From a halophilic archaeon (GTDB lineage Archaea > Halobacteriota > Halobacteria > Halobacteriales > Haladaptataceae), in NCBI GenBank assembly GCA_003298465.1, contig QNGA01000016.1, positions 9,858 to 73,857 of the forward strand: 64,000 nt of DNA, given 5' to 3'. The translations under genes and the position numbers were made by a program. This document shows positions 28,485 to 37,165 of the stretch, piece after piece. Numbering within the stretch: position 1 is the stretch's first letter; every line of letters starts with the position of its first letter. The notes under the pieces are model-generated. The model saw only the letters and a list, made by a program, of their open reading frames with translations, searched no databases and was not told the DNA's origin.

Positions 28485-29699
28485 TTAATCGTCAGATGAA
28501 CTAGTGCAGGTCGTTTCGCTACTTTGACCGGTCTTCGGGGCAGGTGTTACGATAACGCGAATAACGAATACCGTCGAGAGACACGTCAACCCTGCGAGTA
28601 GCAGCCAACTTGTTCGATACCCGATATTCTCCGCGATAAATCCAAAGGCCGGTGGCGCGAGAAGTGCACCGGACGTAAGTGCCAACTGACCGCCAGCGGT
28701 CGCGCCGCCCATTTTTTCGTTCGGAACGAGTGTCGCGAGACAGGAATAGTAGACGCCAGTGAAACCAAGAACAAAGAAACCGAGCGCTATGAACGTCGCT
28801 ATCGCTACACCCTTCTGGTCAACGAAGGCGACCGCACCTAACATCGCTACACTTCCGAGGGACTGGAGAGCGAGAATCGCGCCGATACGTCGACGCGGGC
28901 TGCCCGGCAACGTATCGCTCAGCCAGCCTGAGACGATTCGACCGGCACTTCCGGACGCTTGCAGCCCGGCGAGAACGAGTCCACTGACTGCAACCGACAG
29001 GCCAACGGACTCGTTGAGGTAGATGATCGTATAGCCGACGGTGGTAAACAGCGCAGCACCGAGGAACCACCCCGCGAGACAGAGCGATCGATACGGTCGG
29101 TTCCGAAGCAGCACTCGGAAATTGGGAAACTCCGTCTCTCGGTTCACTGTTGCCGGGGTGTAGGAGATGGCGAAGATAACGGCAACTGCGAACGCGACCA
29201 CAGCAGCGACGTAGAACCCGACTTCCCAAGATACGAGAGTGGCTACTTTCGTCAAGAGAACTGCACTGAGACCACTTCCGGCCGTGACACCGACCTGTTT
29301 GATGCCCGTGGCGAGGTTTTGCCGGCTGGACGGGACGTTGCCGAAGATTGCCTTGTTCGTGCCCGGCATCGCCGTCCCGTACAGCGCACCGAGGACGAAG
29401 ACGCAACCCAATAGCGTCGCGTACGTCCCTGCCATGGGAACGAGGAGCGATCCCCCAGCGAGGCCGACGAGGCCTACGGTGAGTGTTCTGTGTTCGCCGT
29501 AGCGATCCGTGATCGCTCCGAGCGGGAGTAAAAACACCGCGTAGCCGAGGGTGAGCAACGTCACTACGAATCCAACCGTCGTTCCGGTAAGGCCGAATTC
29601 ATCACGGAGAAACGGCGTGGCGGCGAACACGGCGTAGTAACAGATACTCGCGGCAAGCTGCCAGAGAAAGACGAGTGAGATCGTTCGATGCTGCTTCAT
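28485..29699 (-). CDS. MFS transporter (OFA/NNP-like)
   Basis: 404 residues, 12 hydrophobic segments. Loop 2-3 motif LPLGAITDRYGEHR and later SGWLSDTLPGSPRRRI are visible; TAMPGTNKAIFGNVPSSRQN is a typical TM4-5 region of organic-anion MFS members. It lies 42 bases downstream of the DASS symporter on the same strand, so both are likely in one transcript and may handle the same or exchanged carboxylate. No promoter or palindrome is seen in the 42-base gap. Confidence 0.88.
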   Translation of the reverse strand: MKQHRTISLVFLWQLAASICYYAVFAATPFLRDEFGLTGTTVGFVVTLLTLGYAVFLLPLGAITDRYGEHRTLTVGLVGLAGGSLLVPMAGTYATLLGCVFVLGALYGTAMPGTNKAIFGNVPSSRQNLATGIKQVGVTAGSGLSAVLLTKVATLVSWEVGFYVAAVVAFAVAVIFAISYTPATVNRETEFPNFRVLLRNRPYRSLCLAGWFLGAALFTTVGYTIIYLNESVGLSVAVSGLVLAGLQASGSAGRIVSGWLSDTLPGSPRRRIGAILALQSLGSVAMLGAVAFVDQKGVAIATFIALGFFVLGFTGVYYSCLATLVPNEKMGGATAGGQLALTSGALLAPPAFGFIAENIGYRTSWLLLAGLTCLSTVFVIRVIVTPAPKTGQSSETTCTSSSDD

Positions 29700-29741
29700 G
29701 TGCGACGGTAATGGTCCGTTGAGCTACGGTCCTGCACGTGT

Positions 29742-31361
29742 TCACCAGATGAGGTGCGGCCAGACGAACGTGAACAGTATCCAGATCAGCGCCGTCAGTA
29801 CTGCAGTCATAATAATATTGAGGATTATTCCGGTGCGCAACATGTGGCGCTGCTTGATGTACCCGCTGCCATAGACGATCGCGTTCGGGGGGGTCGCCAC
29901 TGGTAACGCGAACGCGAAACTGGCGGCGATCGTTCCGGACACGGACAGGAAGATGGCCGTTTTGAAGTCCGTAAGACCGAGCGTGGCCGCGAAGACGCTT
30001 CCCAATCCGATGAGGATCGGAACGAGGATACTCGTCGTTGCAGTGTTCGAGGTCATCTCGGTCAGGAAAACGACGAGCAACACGACGACAGCAATGATGA
30101 GTATCACGGGCGTTCCAGTGAGTCCGCCGAACACCGTTTTCGCGATCCACTCCGTCGTTCCGGTATCCGCGAGCGCTCTCGCGAGAGCGATACCCCCACC
30201 GAACAGCAAGAGCGTCCCCCAGTCGATATCGACGAGTTCGTCCCAGTCCATGGTATCTGCCAGTACGAGCGCGGGAATCGCCATCACACCGACCATCACG
30301 TAGTAGAGGAGTCCCTGATGCCCTTCGAGACCGAAGATTGTCATCCCGCTACCGCCGAAGAGCGTGGTCATCCACACGTCCGGCAGGTACGCGTTCAGGA
30401 AACTCCCAAGCCCGCCCAGTATCCAGAGACCGGCCGTGGTCGCGAAGATAATCGCGACACGTCGACCTCGCGGGTCGAGACTGTCCTCCTCTTCGAGGTA
30501 CGTTCGGGCCTGTTCCTGTGCATCGTCGACGTCGTCGATCTGCGGGGGATACAGGACGTACGTGAGGAGATACCAGACGATGGGGAGGGTGATGAAAACG
30601 ACCGGGAGACCGATCAGCAGCCAGTCGACGAATCCGATCTCGTAGCCCAGGGTCGCGTTGAGCTGTCCGACGAGAACGGCGTTCGGGGGCGTTCCGATTA
30701 TCGTTCCGACCCCACCGATGCTGGCAGCGTACGCCGTCCCGAGCATCATCCCGATCTGCATGTTCGTGAAGTCGTCCGCGGTTCCAGTCGCCCCACCGTC
30801 TGCGACCGCACTCGTGGACGTATCCTCAGAGGTCGATTCACCGACAGAGGCAACGGTTTCGCGGTTAAGAACCTGCGAGAGGACACCGACGGCGATGGGC
30901 GTCATCATCGCAGTCGTCGCCGTGTTCGAGACCCACATCGATAACCCCGCAGTGGAGATCATGACGGCTCCAATCAGGCGACGCGGTGAACTCCCCATCT
31001 TCGCCATCGTATACAACGCGATTCGTCGATCGATGTCGTACTTCTGGACGGCGTTCGCCAGCATGAACCCCGCCATAAAGAGGAATATGAGGTGATCTGC
31101 GAACCCGACGAGCGCTGTATCCATGTCGTCGTAGACTCCGGTGCCAGTGAGGAGAACTGGAATCGTCAGTGCAGTAACAGCGAGTGGAAGCGTTCCGGTC
31201 ACCCATAGTGACCCGGCAAAGAACATCGTCGCGAGCGTGTACTGGCCAGCTATCGAGAGTCCCTCCGGTGTCGGTGCGAGCGCGATCAGTAACGCCCCGA
31301 GAGATGCAATACAGAATTTCCCCAATCGTTGTTGTACCTCGGTCAAATGCCGGTGTATCAT
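29742..31361 (-). CDS. DASS (SLC13) family sodium:anion symporter
   Basis: 539 residues with about 12-13 membrane segments. The two SNT-like motifs of the family are present: SMWVSNTATTAMMTPIA (about residue 150) and LTEMTSNTATTSILVPIL (about 435), along with GGVGTIIGTPPNAVLVGQLN and LPVATPPNAIVYGSGY. It should import di- or tricarboxylates, or sulfate, with Na+. The ATG (31359-31361) lies inside the palindrome at 31354-31368, and an A/T box AATTAATA (complement of about 31390-31397) is about 30 bases above, giving a leaderless start under direct operator control. First gene of the DASS-MFS transcript. Confidence 0.92.
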   Translation of the reverse strand: MIHRHLTEVQQRLGKFCIASLGALLIALAPTPEGLSIAGQYTLATMFFAGSLWVTGTLPLAVTALTIPVLLTGTGVYDDMDTALVGFADHLIFLFMAGFMLANAVQKYDIDRRIALYTMAKMGSSPRRLIGAVMISTAGLSMWVSNTATTAMMTPIAVGVLSQVLNRETVASVGESTSEDTSTSAVADGGATGTADDFTNMQIGMMLGTAYAASIGGVGTIIGTPPNAVLVGQLNATLGYEIGFVDWLLIGLPVVFITLPIVWYLLTYVLYPPQIDDVDDAQEQARTYLEEEDSLDPRGRRVAIIFATTAGLWILGGLGSFLNAYLPDVWMTTLFGGSGMTIFGLEGHQGLLYYVMVGVMAIPALVLADTMDWDELVDIDWGTLLLFGGGIALARALADTGTTEWIAKTVFGGLTGTPVILIIAVVVLLVVFLTEMTSNTATTSILVPILIGLGSVFAATLGLTDFKTAIFLSVSGTIAASFAFALPVATPPNAIVYGSGYIKQRHMLRTGIILNIIMTAVLTALIWILFTFVWPHLIW

Positions 31362-31368
31362 TGATACA
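31354..31368. promoter_or_regulatory. Palindrome TGTATCA-T-TGATACA over DASS symporter start
   Basis: A perfect 7-1-7 palindrome (8-1-8 with the flanking G/C) covering the start codon and predicted transcription start of the symporter gene. In gene orientation it reads GTGTATCAATGATACAC, identical over 16 bases to the sequence on the uspA start at 27891-27906. Confidence 0.7.
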
Positions 31369-31426
31369 CGCTACTTTCGAGTCATCGCTATTAATTATTA
31401 TGGTCGGGAGCAAATTATGGCAGTAT

Positions 31427-31693
31427 TCAGAAATTACGAATAATCGCTTTGATTTGTTCCTCATGGAGTTCTGTAGTATAAAGATCGAACAGAATCTGTC
31501 GCCGAGATAGGGAGAGGGCACGAGTTCCGTTTTCAAGCATCGAAAGGTGCGCCTGCATGAGATCGTCGGTTTCTCGTTCGACTTTCCGTTGCTCGTATCC
31601 GGCGGCGACCCGGAGAAGTCGCCAGGCCATCGGCGAAATTTCGTCTAGCGTCGTAGATTCGACCACCTCGGTGTCATCTGTCGCCAAATTCAT
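31427..31693 (-). CDS. Small XRE-like helix-turn-helix protein, candidate regulator
   Basis: 88 residues from the ATG at 31691-31693 (an in-frame TTG lies 9 bases further out). Residues about 24-80 have the XRE/Cro pattern: AWRLLRVAAGYEQRKVERET (helices 1-2), QAHLSMLENGTRALS (recognition helix and turn) and ILFDLYTTELHEEQIKAIIR. It ends 65 bases before the DASS start on the same strand; the DASS gene has its own promoter in that gap. Its position makes it the best candidate to bind the TGTATCA palindromes. That link is inferred from location only. Confidence 0.7.
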   Translation of the reverse strand: MNLATDDTEVVESTTLDEISPMAWRLLRVAAGYEQRKVERETDDLMQAHLSMLENGTRALSLSRRQILFDLYTTELHEEQIKAIIRNF

Positions 31694-31714
31694 CACCACC
31701 AATTTTTCCGCCGC

Positions 31715-31945
31715 TCACGAAATGAGATCTCGGCCGAGATCGAAAAAACGGGGCTTGGATCTCCATGTATTCGACCAATCTCCAGTAAGGACACCATCGG
31801 TTATAATGCTATCTGAGTTGGACACAAGGGACCAGTTCTGTAGATTTCGGTCGTTACACACCGTGTTTTCGTTGAGGGAGTTGCTTCGAATGCTGCGATA
31901 TTTTCCAACGGTAAGGGCCTTTGCTACGAGGTGACGGAACGACAT
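31715..31945 (-). CDS. Hypothetical protein upstream of the HTH gene
   Basis: 76 residues from the ATG at 31943-31945, ending 21 bases before the HTH gene on the same strand. Composition is mixed (S, N, D, R) with one short hydrophobic run and a lower GC content than the neighbours. A 12-bp palindrome GGTGTATACACC (31967-31978) lies 22 bases above the start. No family recognised; it may be a real small gene in one transcript with the regulator, or chance. Confidence 0.3.
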   Translation of the reverse strand: MSFRHLVAKALTVGKYRSIRSNSLNENTVCNDRNLQNWSLVSNSDSIITDGVLTGDWSNTWRSKPRFFDLGRDLIS

Positions 31946-32278
31946 AAAAGAGGATTGTGAAACGAAGGTGTATACACCGCTATCACAGTTCGATCCTCCC
32001 ACGTGCGCCCGTACGCTCACTGCACGCACAGGGCCGGTATCGACGATGCAACCGTGAACGGTTCGCTTGACGCTTTCCCGGCCGACAACGAAACTGACGA
32101 GAGCGCCAGAGGTCCGACACTGGTCGAGGGCGTCAACGAGGGGCTAGTCTACGTGTACGTTTCATCGTCGGAGGTAGCTACGCGTGGACACATATTCGAC
32201 CCCCAGCAGGAGACACACTCGAAGTATAAAATCGACGTGGCCCACAGCTAAGTACGTCACTGGCGTATCTACGGTACT
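31946..32278. other. Intergenic gap, 333 bp, with a 12-bp palindrome
   Basis: Contains GGTGTATACACC at 31967-31978. An 82-codon + strand frame at 32003-32251 has partly protein-like composition but no recognisable family, start signal or partner; I do not call it. Confidence 0.45.
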
Positions 32279-33145
32279 ATGCCACGAGATACTCCGACGA
32301 GCGTTCTCGTCGTCGGTGCAACAGGAACACAGGGCGGCGCAGTCGTCGACCATCTCCTTGACGCCGACGAGGCGTTCGATGTCCACGGACTGACGCGCAA
32401 TCCGGACAGCGACGACGCCCGGAACTTGGCCGACCGTGGTGTCACGGTGGAAGAAGGGGATCTGAAAGACAAAAGCTCGTTGAGGCCGATCGTAGAAGAT
32501 GTTGACGCCGTCTTCGGAGTGACTAACTTCTGGGAAGCAGGATACGACGACGAAGTCCAAGAAGGGAAAAATCTAGCAGACGTCGTGGCCGACGCAGACG
32601 TCGAGTATTTCGTGTTCAGTTCCGTCGGCGGGGCCGAACGAGACACCGGTATCTCGCACTTCGACTCCAAGTACGAAATCGAGAAGCGAATCCGGGATCT
32701 CGACCTCCCCGCGACGATCGTCCGTCCGGTATTCTTCATGCAGAACTTCGAGGGGATGCGCGAGGATATCGAAAACGGAACGCTGGCGATGGCGCTCGCC
32801 GAGGGCGTTTCCCTCCAGATGATCGATGCGGACGATATCGGTGCGTTCGTCGCGCAGGCATTCACGAATCCGGATGCGTATCTCGGGGAGGCATTTGAAC
32901 TCGCGGGTGACGAACACACTCTCGAGAGCGCAGCGGACATCTTCGCCGATGTTCTCGAGCGCGACGTGGAGGCCGATCACCTCTCCATCGAAAGCCTCCG
33001 CGAGCAGATGGGTGAGGAGTACGCCGTGATGTTCGAGTGGTTCAACGACCACGGGTACGAGGCCGACATCGACACGCTTCGGCGGAATCACGACGTCGAT
33101 TTCACCCAACTTGAAGCGTATCTGCGTGAACACGATTGGGAGTAG
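32279..33145 (+). CDS. NmrA-like NAD(P)-binding protein
   Basis: 288 residues. The Rossmann start VLVVGATGTQGGAVVDHLL (residues 9-27) has the NmrA GxxGxxG pattern, followed by GLTRNPDSDDARNLADRGVT, VEYFVFSSVGGAERDTGISH and TIVRPVFFMQNFEG, all typical of the NmrA/HSCARG family. These proteins sense the NAD(P) redox state or reduce small substrates; they lack the Y-x-x-x-K of ordinary SDRs. Monocistronic and convergent with the next small gene. Confidence 0.9.
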   Translation: MPRDTPTSVLVVGATGTQGGAVVDHLLDADEAFDVHGLTRNPDSDDARNLADRGVTVEEGDLKDKSSLRPIVEDVDAVFGVTNFWEAGYDDEVQEGKNLADVVADADVEYFVFSSVGGAERDTGISHFDSKYEIEKRIRDLDLPATIVRPVFFMQNFEGMREDIENGTLAMALAEGVSLQMIDADDIGAFVAQAFTNPDAYLGEAFELAGDEHTLESAADIFADVLERDVEADHLSIESLREQMGEEYAVMFEWFNDHGYEADIDTLRRNHDVDFTQLEAYLREHDWE

Positions 33146-33192
33146 CGACCGAGCGCAACCGTCCTCGATCCAGACGGTGGACCGTCCCTCCA

Positions 33193-33441
33193 TCACGGGT
33201 CGTCGATGACGTTCTCGACAGCCGTCACGTAGTGGGCTGCCGAGACAAAAAGGGGGTCCTTGGCTGGATAGGGATGCCGCCAGAACTGCGAACGAACGAG
33301 CACGCCGTCCGTCTCCCGGATGTACTGCTCACCCCGCTCGTCGTCCGGTTGCATCGTACGATGCAGACAGTACGTCTCGACGAGTTCGTCCGAGATAGCA
33401 CTCGGGAGAACACCGCTCTGGGTCTCCGACTGCGCCGTCAC
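33193..33441 (-). CDS. Hypothetical protein, 82 aa
   Basis: 82 residues with balanced composition (LPSAISDELVETYCLHRTMQ, SQFWRHPYPAKDPLFVSAAH). Strong third-position GC supports coding. No motif or family recognised; stands alone between the NmrA gene and the MoxR operon. Confidence 0.5.
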   Translation of the reverse strand: MTAQSETQSGVLPSAISDELVETYCLHRTMQPDDERGEQYIRETDGVLVRSQFWRHPYPAKDPLFVSAAHYVTAVENVIDDP

Positions 33442-33706
33442 GGCTGGGAGGAGGTAACGCGCTGTCGTAGCTACGTTCGACCGTACGTCTTCGGGAACCT
33501 AACTGCTCGCTAGCGGACACGGCTTTCGTGCTTCTTGGAGAACGCGGATTCTGTTCGAGAGCAACCGAGACGGGTGTGTTTCGAGTCGCAACTGCAGCTC
33601 GGAGAGATAAGCAATGCTTAAATCATGCCAGTATCATTGAATCGCTGTGCCGAATTACGATCGTATTGAATCGGCGGCGAGAAGACGAAACCGGTGGTAA
33701 CAGACC

Positions 33707-34717
33707 ATGTCGGACGAGCAACGCGACGTAACCATCGGAATGCCCGTGGATAGGGAGTACGATTTCGAGGAGTACCACCAGACGGACGTTCCGAGGTACG
33801 TCCAGAACGAGGACGAACTCGACCGCATGCTGGCCGACATCCGCGTGCGGAGGGAAACCGGGAAACTACCCCGATTCCTGCTCGGCGGACCGACGGGATG
33901 CGGTAAGACGCACTGTGCGCGCTACCTGGCCTCTCACTTGGACGTTCCGCTCATCACCATCCAGGGAAAGTACAGCCTTCACGAGGCCGATTTGCTCGGC
34001 TCACCGGTTCTCGTCGACGACCGGACGATGTGGAACGACGGACCGCTCACCAAGGCGTTGCTCGCCAGCCGAGAGGGACCGGTCGTTCTCCTGCTCGACG
34101 AGGTGAACCGCGTCCGGCCCGAAGCCAAAGGCGTTCTGTTCAGCGCCCTCGACGACCGGGGGCGCGTGGAACTCGACGGTCGAGGCGGAGAGATCGTCCA
34201 GGGGGACCCGCAGAACCTGATCGTGATCGCGACGGTCAACCAGGGACCGGAGTACGTCACGGAGCGTCTCGACAGGGCCGAGCGCCGGCGCTTCGGTAAC
34301 AAGTTCTCGATCACCTATCTCGGGCTGATCGACGTCGAGAAGGAAGCACGGCTGGTCTCCGATCAGACCCCCGTATCGTTGCCGTTGGCCACCGAGATCG
34401 TGAAGACGGCGAACGATATCCGCTCGCAAGCCCGCGACGAGAACGGATCGGCGATAAACGCCGGCGTCCCCACCGCGATGGTTCTCTCCTGGGCGCGCAC
34501 CGCCTTCGCGTACCAGGATGCGGGTCTCGACGATCCGGCGGTCGAAGCGGCACGCGACGCCGTTCTCCGCCCGTTTTACGACGAGAACCACGCCGCGCGG
34601 GAACAGGCCGTGGAGATCGTGAAGGACCGACTCTCCGGGATACCCGTCGGGGGAGAGGCGGTCGAAGACTGGCTCGCCGACGAGCGAAGGGCGGTGAAGG
34701 GGAACGGGAGCGCGTAG
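33707..34717 (+). CDS. MoxR-family AAA+ ATPase
   Basis: 336 residues. Walker A GGPTGCGKT at 60-68, Walker B VVLLLDE at 126-132, sensor 1 in LIVIATVNQG and an arginine-finger region ERLDRAERRRFGN are all present. The helix-2 insert and the C-terminal lid identify the MoxR/CbbQ/NorQ group. These ATPases work with a VWA-domain partner to remodel or insert metals into a target enzyme. The VWA gene starts 33 bases downstream. The start follows a GGTGGT Shine-Dalgarno-like sequence. Confidence 0.92.
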   Translation: MSDEQRDVTIGMPVDREYDFEEYHQTDVPRYVQNEDELDRMLADIRVRRETGKLPRFLLGGPTGCGKTHCARYLASHLDVPLITIQGKYSLHEADLLGSPVLVDDRTMWNDGPLTKALLASREGPVVLLLDEVNRVRPEAKGVLFSALDDRGRVELDGRGGEIVQGDPQNLIVIATVNQGPEYVTERLDRAERRRFGNKFSITYLGLIDVEKEARLVSDQTPVSLPLATEIVKTANDIRSQARDENGSAINAGVPTAMVLSWARTAFAYQDAGLDDPAVEAARDAVLRPFYDENHAAREQAVEIVKDRLSGIPVGGEAVEDWLADERRAVKGNGSA

Positions 34718-34750
34718 CTTTCGTCCGGAGACGAACTCGAGACGACCACA

Positions 34751-36967
34751 ATGGTGTTACGAGAAAGCGACACACTTCGAAATCTCCTGGAAACGCTCTC
34801 GAGCGTCCACACCGACGGCGAACGCCTCGACGTGGTGTTCGCCGACCGTTCGTCCGTCGTCGACGAGGACACGGTCGCCGTTTCGACCGACATCGACGCC
34901 GACGTGGAACTGTCCGAGGCGAACGAACTGCGGTTCGTCGTCGACGCGCTCAGCCACCACGCCTGGCGCATACGTACCGGAGCGCGCGACGGGTTCGAGG
35001 GGTTCGTGCGCGATTATCCGACGGCCCCGCACGTGGCCAGCGTCGTGCGGAGTCTGGTCGAGAACGTGTACGTCGACGAGCAGCGGACGAACGAGTTCAA
35101 GGGACTGCGACGAACCGTCGCGTTCAAAGCCGACGTCGTCATGGCCGACGACGACCGGCGGCCGCCGCTGGACGCGCTTCCCCGGGAGGCGGCGCTGGTC
35201 GAGGGGGTCTGTCAGCTCGCCCTGGCGGGGCGTGCGAAGGGAATCGCGTCGGTAGACGACGGGGTTCAGGCGTTCCTCGGCCGAACCCGCCGCCACCTCG
35301 TAGAAGCCAGGCGCGAACACGATGCGTCGCGACGACGGGAGCGGGCGCGTCGCGTGACCGACGCGCTCCTGTCACGGATCGCCGTCCCGAGAATCGCCGA
35401 CGAGTACGCGAAGAACGCGACGTTTCCCACTGACTCCACTCTCGACGTTCGCCGCGTCCCGGGGGACGCGGTCGAACCGATAACCGCGCGCGCAGTTCTG
35501 GGCGACGCGCTGAGAGACGTCTCTTCGACCCTCGTTGCCGTCACCGTCCTGTTCGCCAGCGGGGTTCTCGGCGCGATACGCCGGCTCCTCGGGAAGCTCC
35601 GGATACTCGCTCTCCTGCGGTGGGCGGCCGAAACGTCCGGAGTACTCGGGGCGTGGCGCTGGCTACTCCGCACGTTCACCCCCGGACTCGTCGGTCGTTC
35701 CAACGATGAGGAGCAGCGCGAGGCGACTGCGGCCGCGCTGTACCGCCGACTCGCCGCGGCGGGACACTCCGCGGAGGGTTTCCTGACCGCCGAGGGAACG
35801 TTACCGCGCGACGTCGACCCCGAGACTGTTCGGCCGGAACGCATCGACGTCGACGCACTCCGCACGGTTTCGCCGGAGGCCCTCGAAAAGCTCGACCACG
35901 CCGACCTCTCCGAACTGGACTACCCCTCTCGGGACGGAGACGAACTCGAATCGGGCGACGGCGCGGAGCGTGAGACCGCTGCGACCGTGGACGCGACGAC
36001 GGACGTGGCGGACGAGGGCACGGCCGCTGACTGGTACCGGTGTAGCGACCGTTCGTACGGACGGCCGGACGCGAACACTGTGCAACGGTGGCGTGACCTG
36101 GAGCGGACGGAACGACTCGCGGCGAACGACGTCACGGCGCGAAAAGCGGCCCGTGACGCGCGGACGTCGACGCACGGCGACGCGGCGGACGTCAGGGCCG
36201 AACTCGACAGACGGGGACTCGCCCGGGAGATAGAGGCGGCGTTCTCCGCGTTCGGGACGCGTACCGCCGAGCGGAGGGGGTGGCGCGGCGAGCGTCTCGA
36301 CGTTCGAGCGGCGGTGCGTCAGCGCGCTGGCGCACGCCACCAGCAGGACGTGTTCCGTCACCGGCGGCGAACCGACGCCAGTGACCGGACGGTCGGCGTC
36401 GCTATCGACCTGAGCAGGAGCATGGACGTCTTCGAGGCGAAGGTCGCCCTGGGCGCGCTCTCCAGGGCGGCCTCCGTCATCGGCGACGACGTCGTCGCCA
36501 GCGGGTTCGGAACCGACGGGGAGAACGGGAACCGAATCGAAACACCGCTCGTTACGGGTCCCAGCGAGAAGTTCCAGTGGCACCACCTGAACGCTATCAG
36601 CGAGATGGACGACACGCCGACTGCCTCGGGAATCGAGGACGTCCGCGGTCTCCTCGGGACCGGTAGCAGCCGAGAGCGAGTGCTCATCGTTATCACGGAC
36701 GGGAAACCGAACATCCCGCTCGACGGAACGACGCCCGATCCGGAAGCGGCGGTGACGGACGCGAGAGAACAGGTTCGGCGGGCCCGTCGCCATCACGACG
36801 CTGCGGTCATCGGCATCGGAGTCGGCGACGAAATAGACGAGGGAACCCTGCAGGATATCTTCGGGGAGCGGGGATACGCGCTGGCCGGCCGGTCGAACCT
36901 CACCGAACGACTGGTCGACGTGTATCGCGGTCAGGTCGAGGCCACGCACTGCCATACCGATTTCTGA
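34751..36967 (+). CDS. VWA-domain protein, partner of MoxR ATPase
   Basis: 738 residues. The C-terminal about 190 residues are a von Willebrand A domain with a complete MIDAS: DLSRS (D553), the Thr in MDDTPTASG and the Asp in VLIVITDGKPN. The N-terminal 550 residues have no family I recognise; they contain one strongly hydrophobic stretch (about 253-290) that may be a membrane anchor, and a charged Arg/Asp-rich linker (about 395-540). In MoxR systems the VWA protein selects the target protein. No dehydrogenase, nitric-oxide reductase or gas-vesicle gene is adjacent, so the client is unknown. Confidence 0.85.
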   Translation: MVLRESDTLRNLLETLSSVHTDGERLDVVFADRSSVVDEDTVAVSTDIDADVELSEANELRFVVDALSHHAWRIRTGARDGFEGFVRDYPTAPHVASVVRSLVENVYVDEQRTNEFKGLRRTVAFKADVVMADDDRRPPLDALPREAALVEGVCQLALAGRAKGIASVDDGVQAFLGRTRRHLVEARREHDASRRRERARRVTDALLSRIAVPRIADEYAKNATFPTDSTLDVRRVPGDAVEPITARAVLGDALRDVSSTLVAVTVLFASGVLGAIRRLLGKLRILALLRWAAETSGVLGAWRWLLRTFTPGLVGRSNDEEQREATAAALYRRLAAAGHSAEGFLTAEGTLPRDVDPETVRPERIDVDALRTVSPEALEKLDHADLSELDYPSRDGDELESGDGAERETAATVDATTDVADEGTAADWYRCSDRSYGRPDANTVQRWRDLERTERLAANDVTARKAARDARTSTHGDAADVRAELDRRGLAREIEAAFSAFGTRTAERRGWRGERLDVRAAVRQRAGARHQQDVFRHRRRTDASDRTVGVAIDLSRSMDVFEAKVALGALSRAASVIGDDVVASGFGTDGENGNRIETPLVTGPSEKFQWHHLNAISEMDDTPTASGIEDVRGLLGTGSSRERVLIVITDGKPNIPLDGTTPDPEAAVTDAREQVRRARRHHDAAVIGIGVGDEIDEGTLQDIFGERGYALAGRSNLTERLVDVYRGQVEATHCHTDF

Positions 36968-37165
36968 CATCCCTCGGAATTCTTGCTTTCGGCTACACTC
37001 ATCACGAGGTGATCGGAACGGTGCTGTACGGACCTTCCCCGCCACGTTCGCGGAAAGCTGTATCGCCGTCTCGTGCCCGCGTCATGCTCGCCGCATCGTC
37101 GCCGTGGCGTTCACCCGGAGTAGTTGACGCTCGGGTTTTTGCAGTTGCGGCCCGATTACGGCCAC

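Noticed and set aside
32003..32251. An 82-codon + strand ORF
   Set aside because: Partly protein-like, but no start signal, family or conserved neighbour could be identified.
33600..33650. A third TGTATCA operator above the MoxR gene
   Set aside because: AGTATCATTGAATC shares only one half-site; the other arm does not match and it is about 80 bases from the start.
33707..36967. MoxR/VWA pair as an antiviral defence system
   Set aside because: No nuclease, protease or other effector is encoded nearby; the pair is better read as an enzyme-maturation chaperone.
35801..37045. A 414-codon minus-strand frame opposite the VWA gene
   Set aside because: Antisense shadow; the + strand frame carries the complete MIDAS motif.
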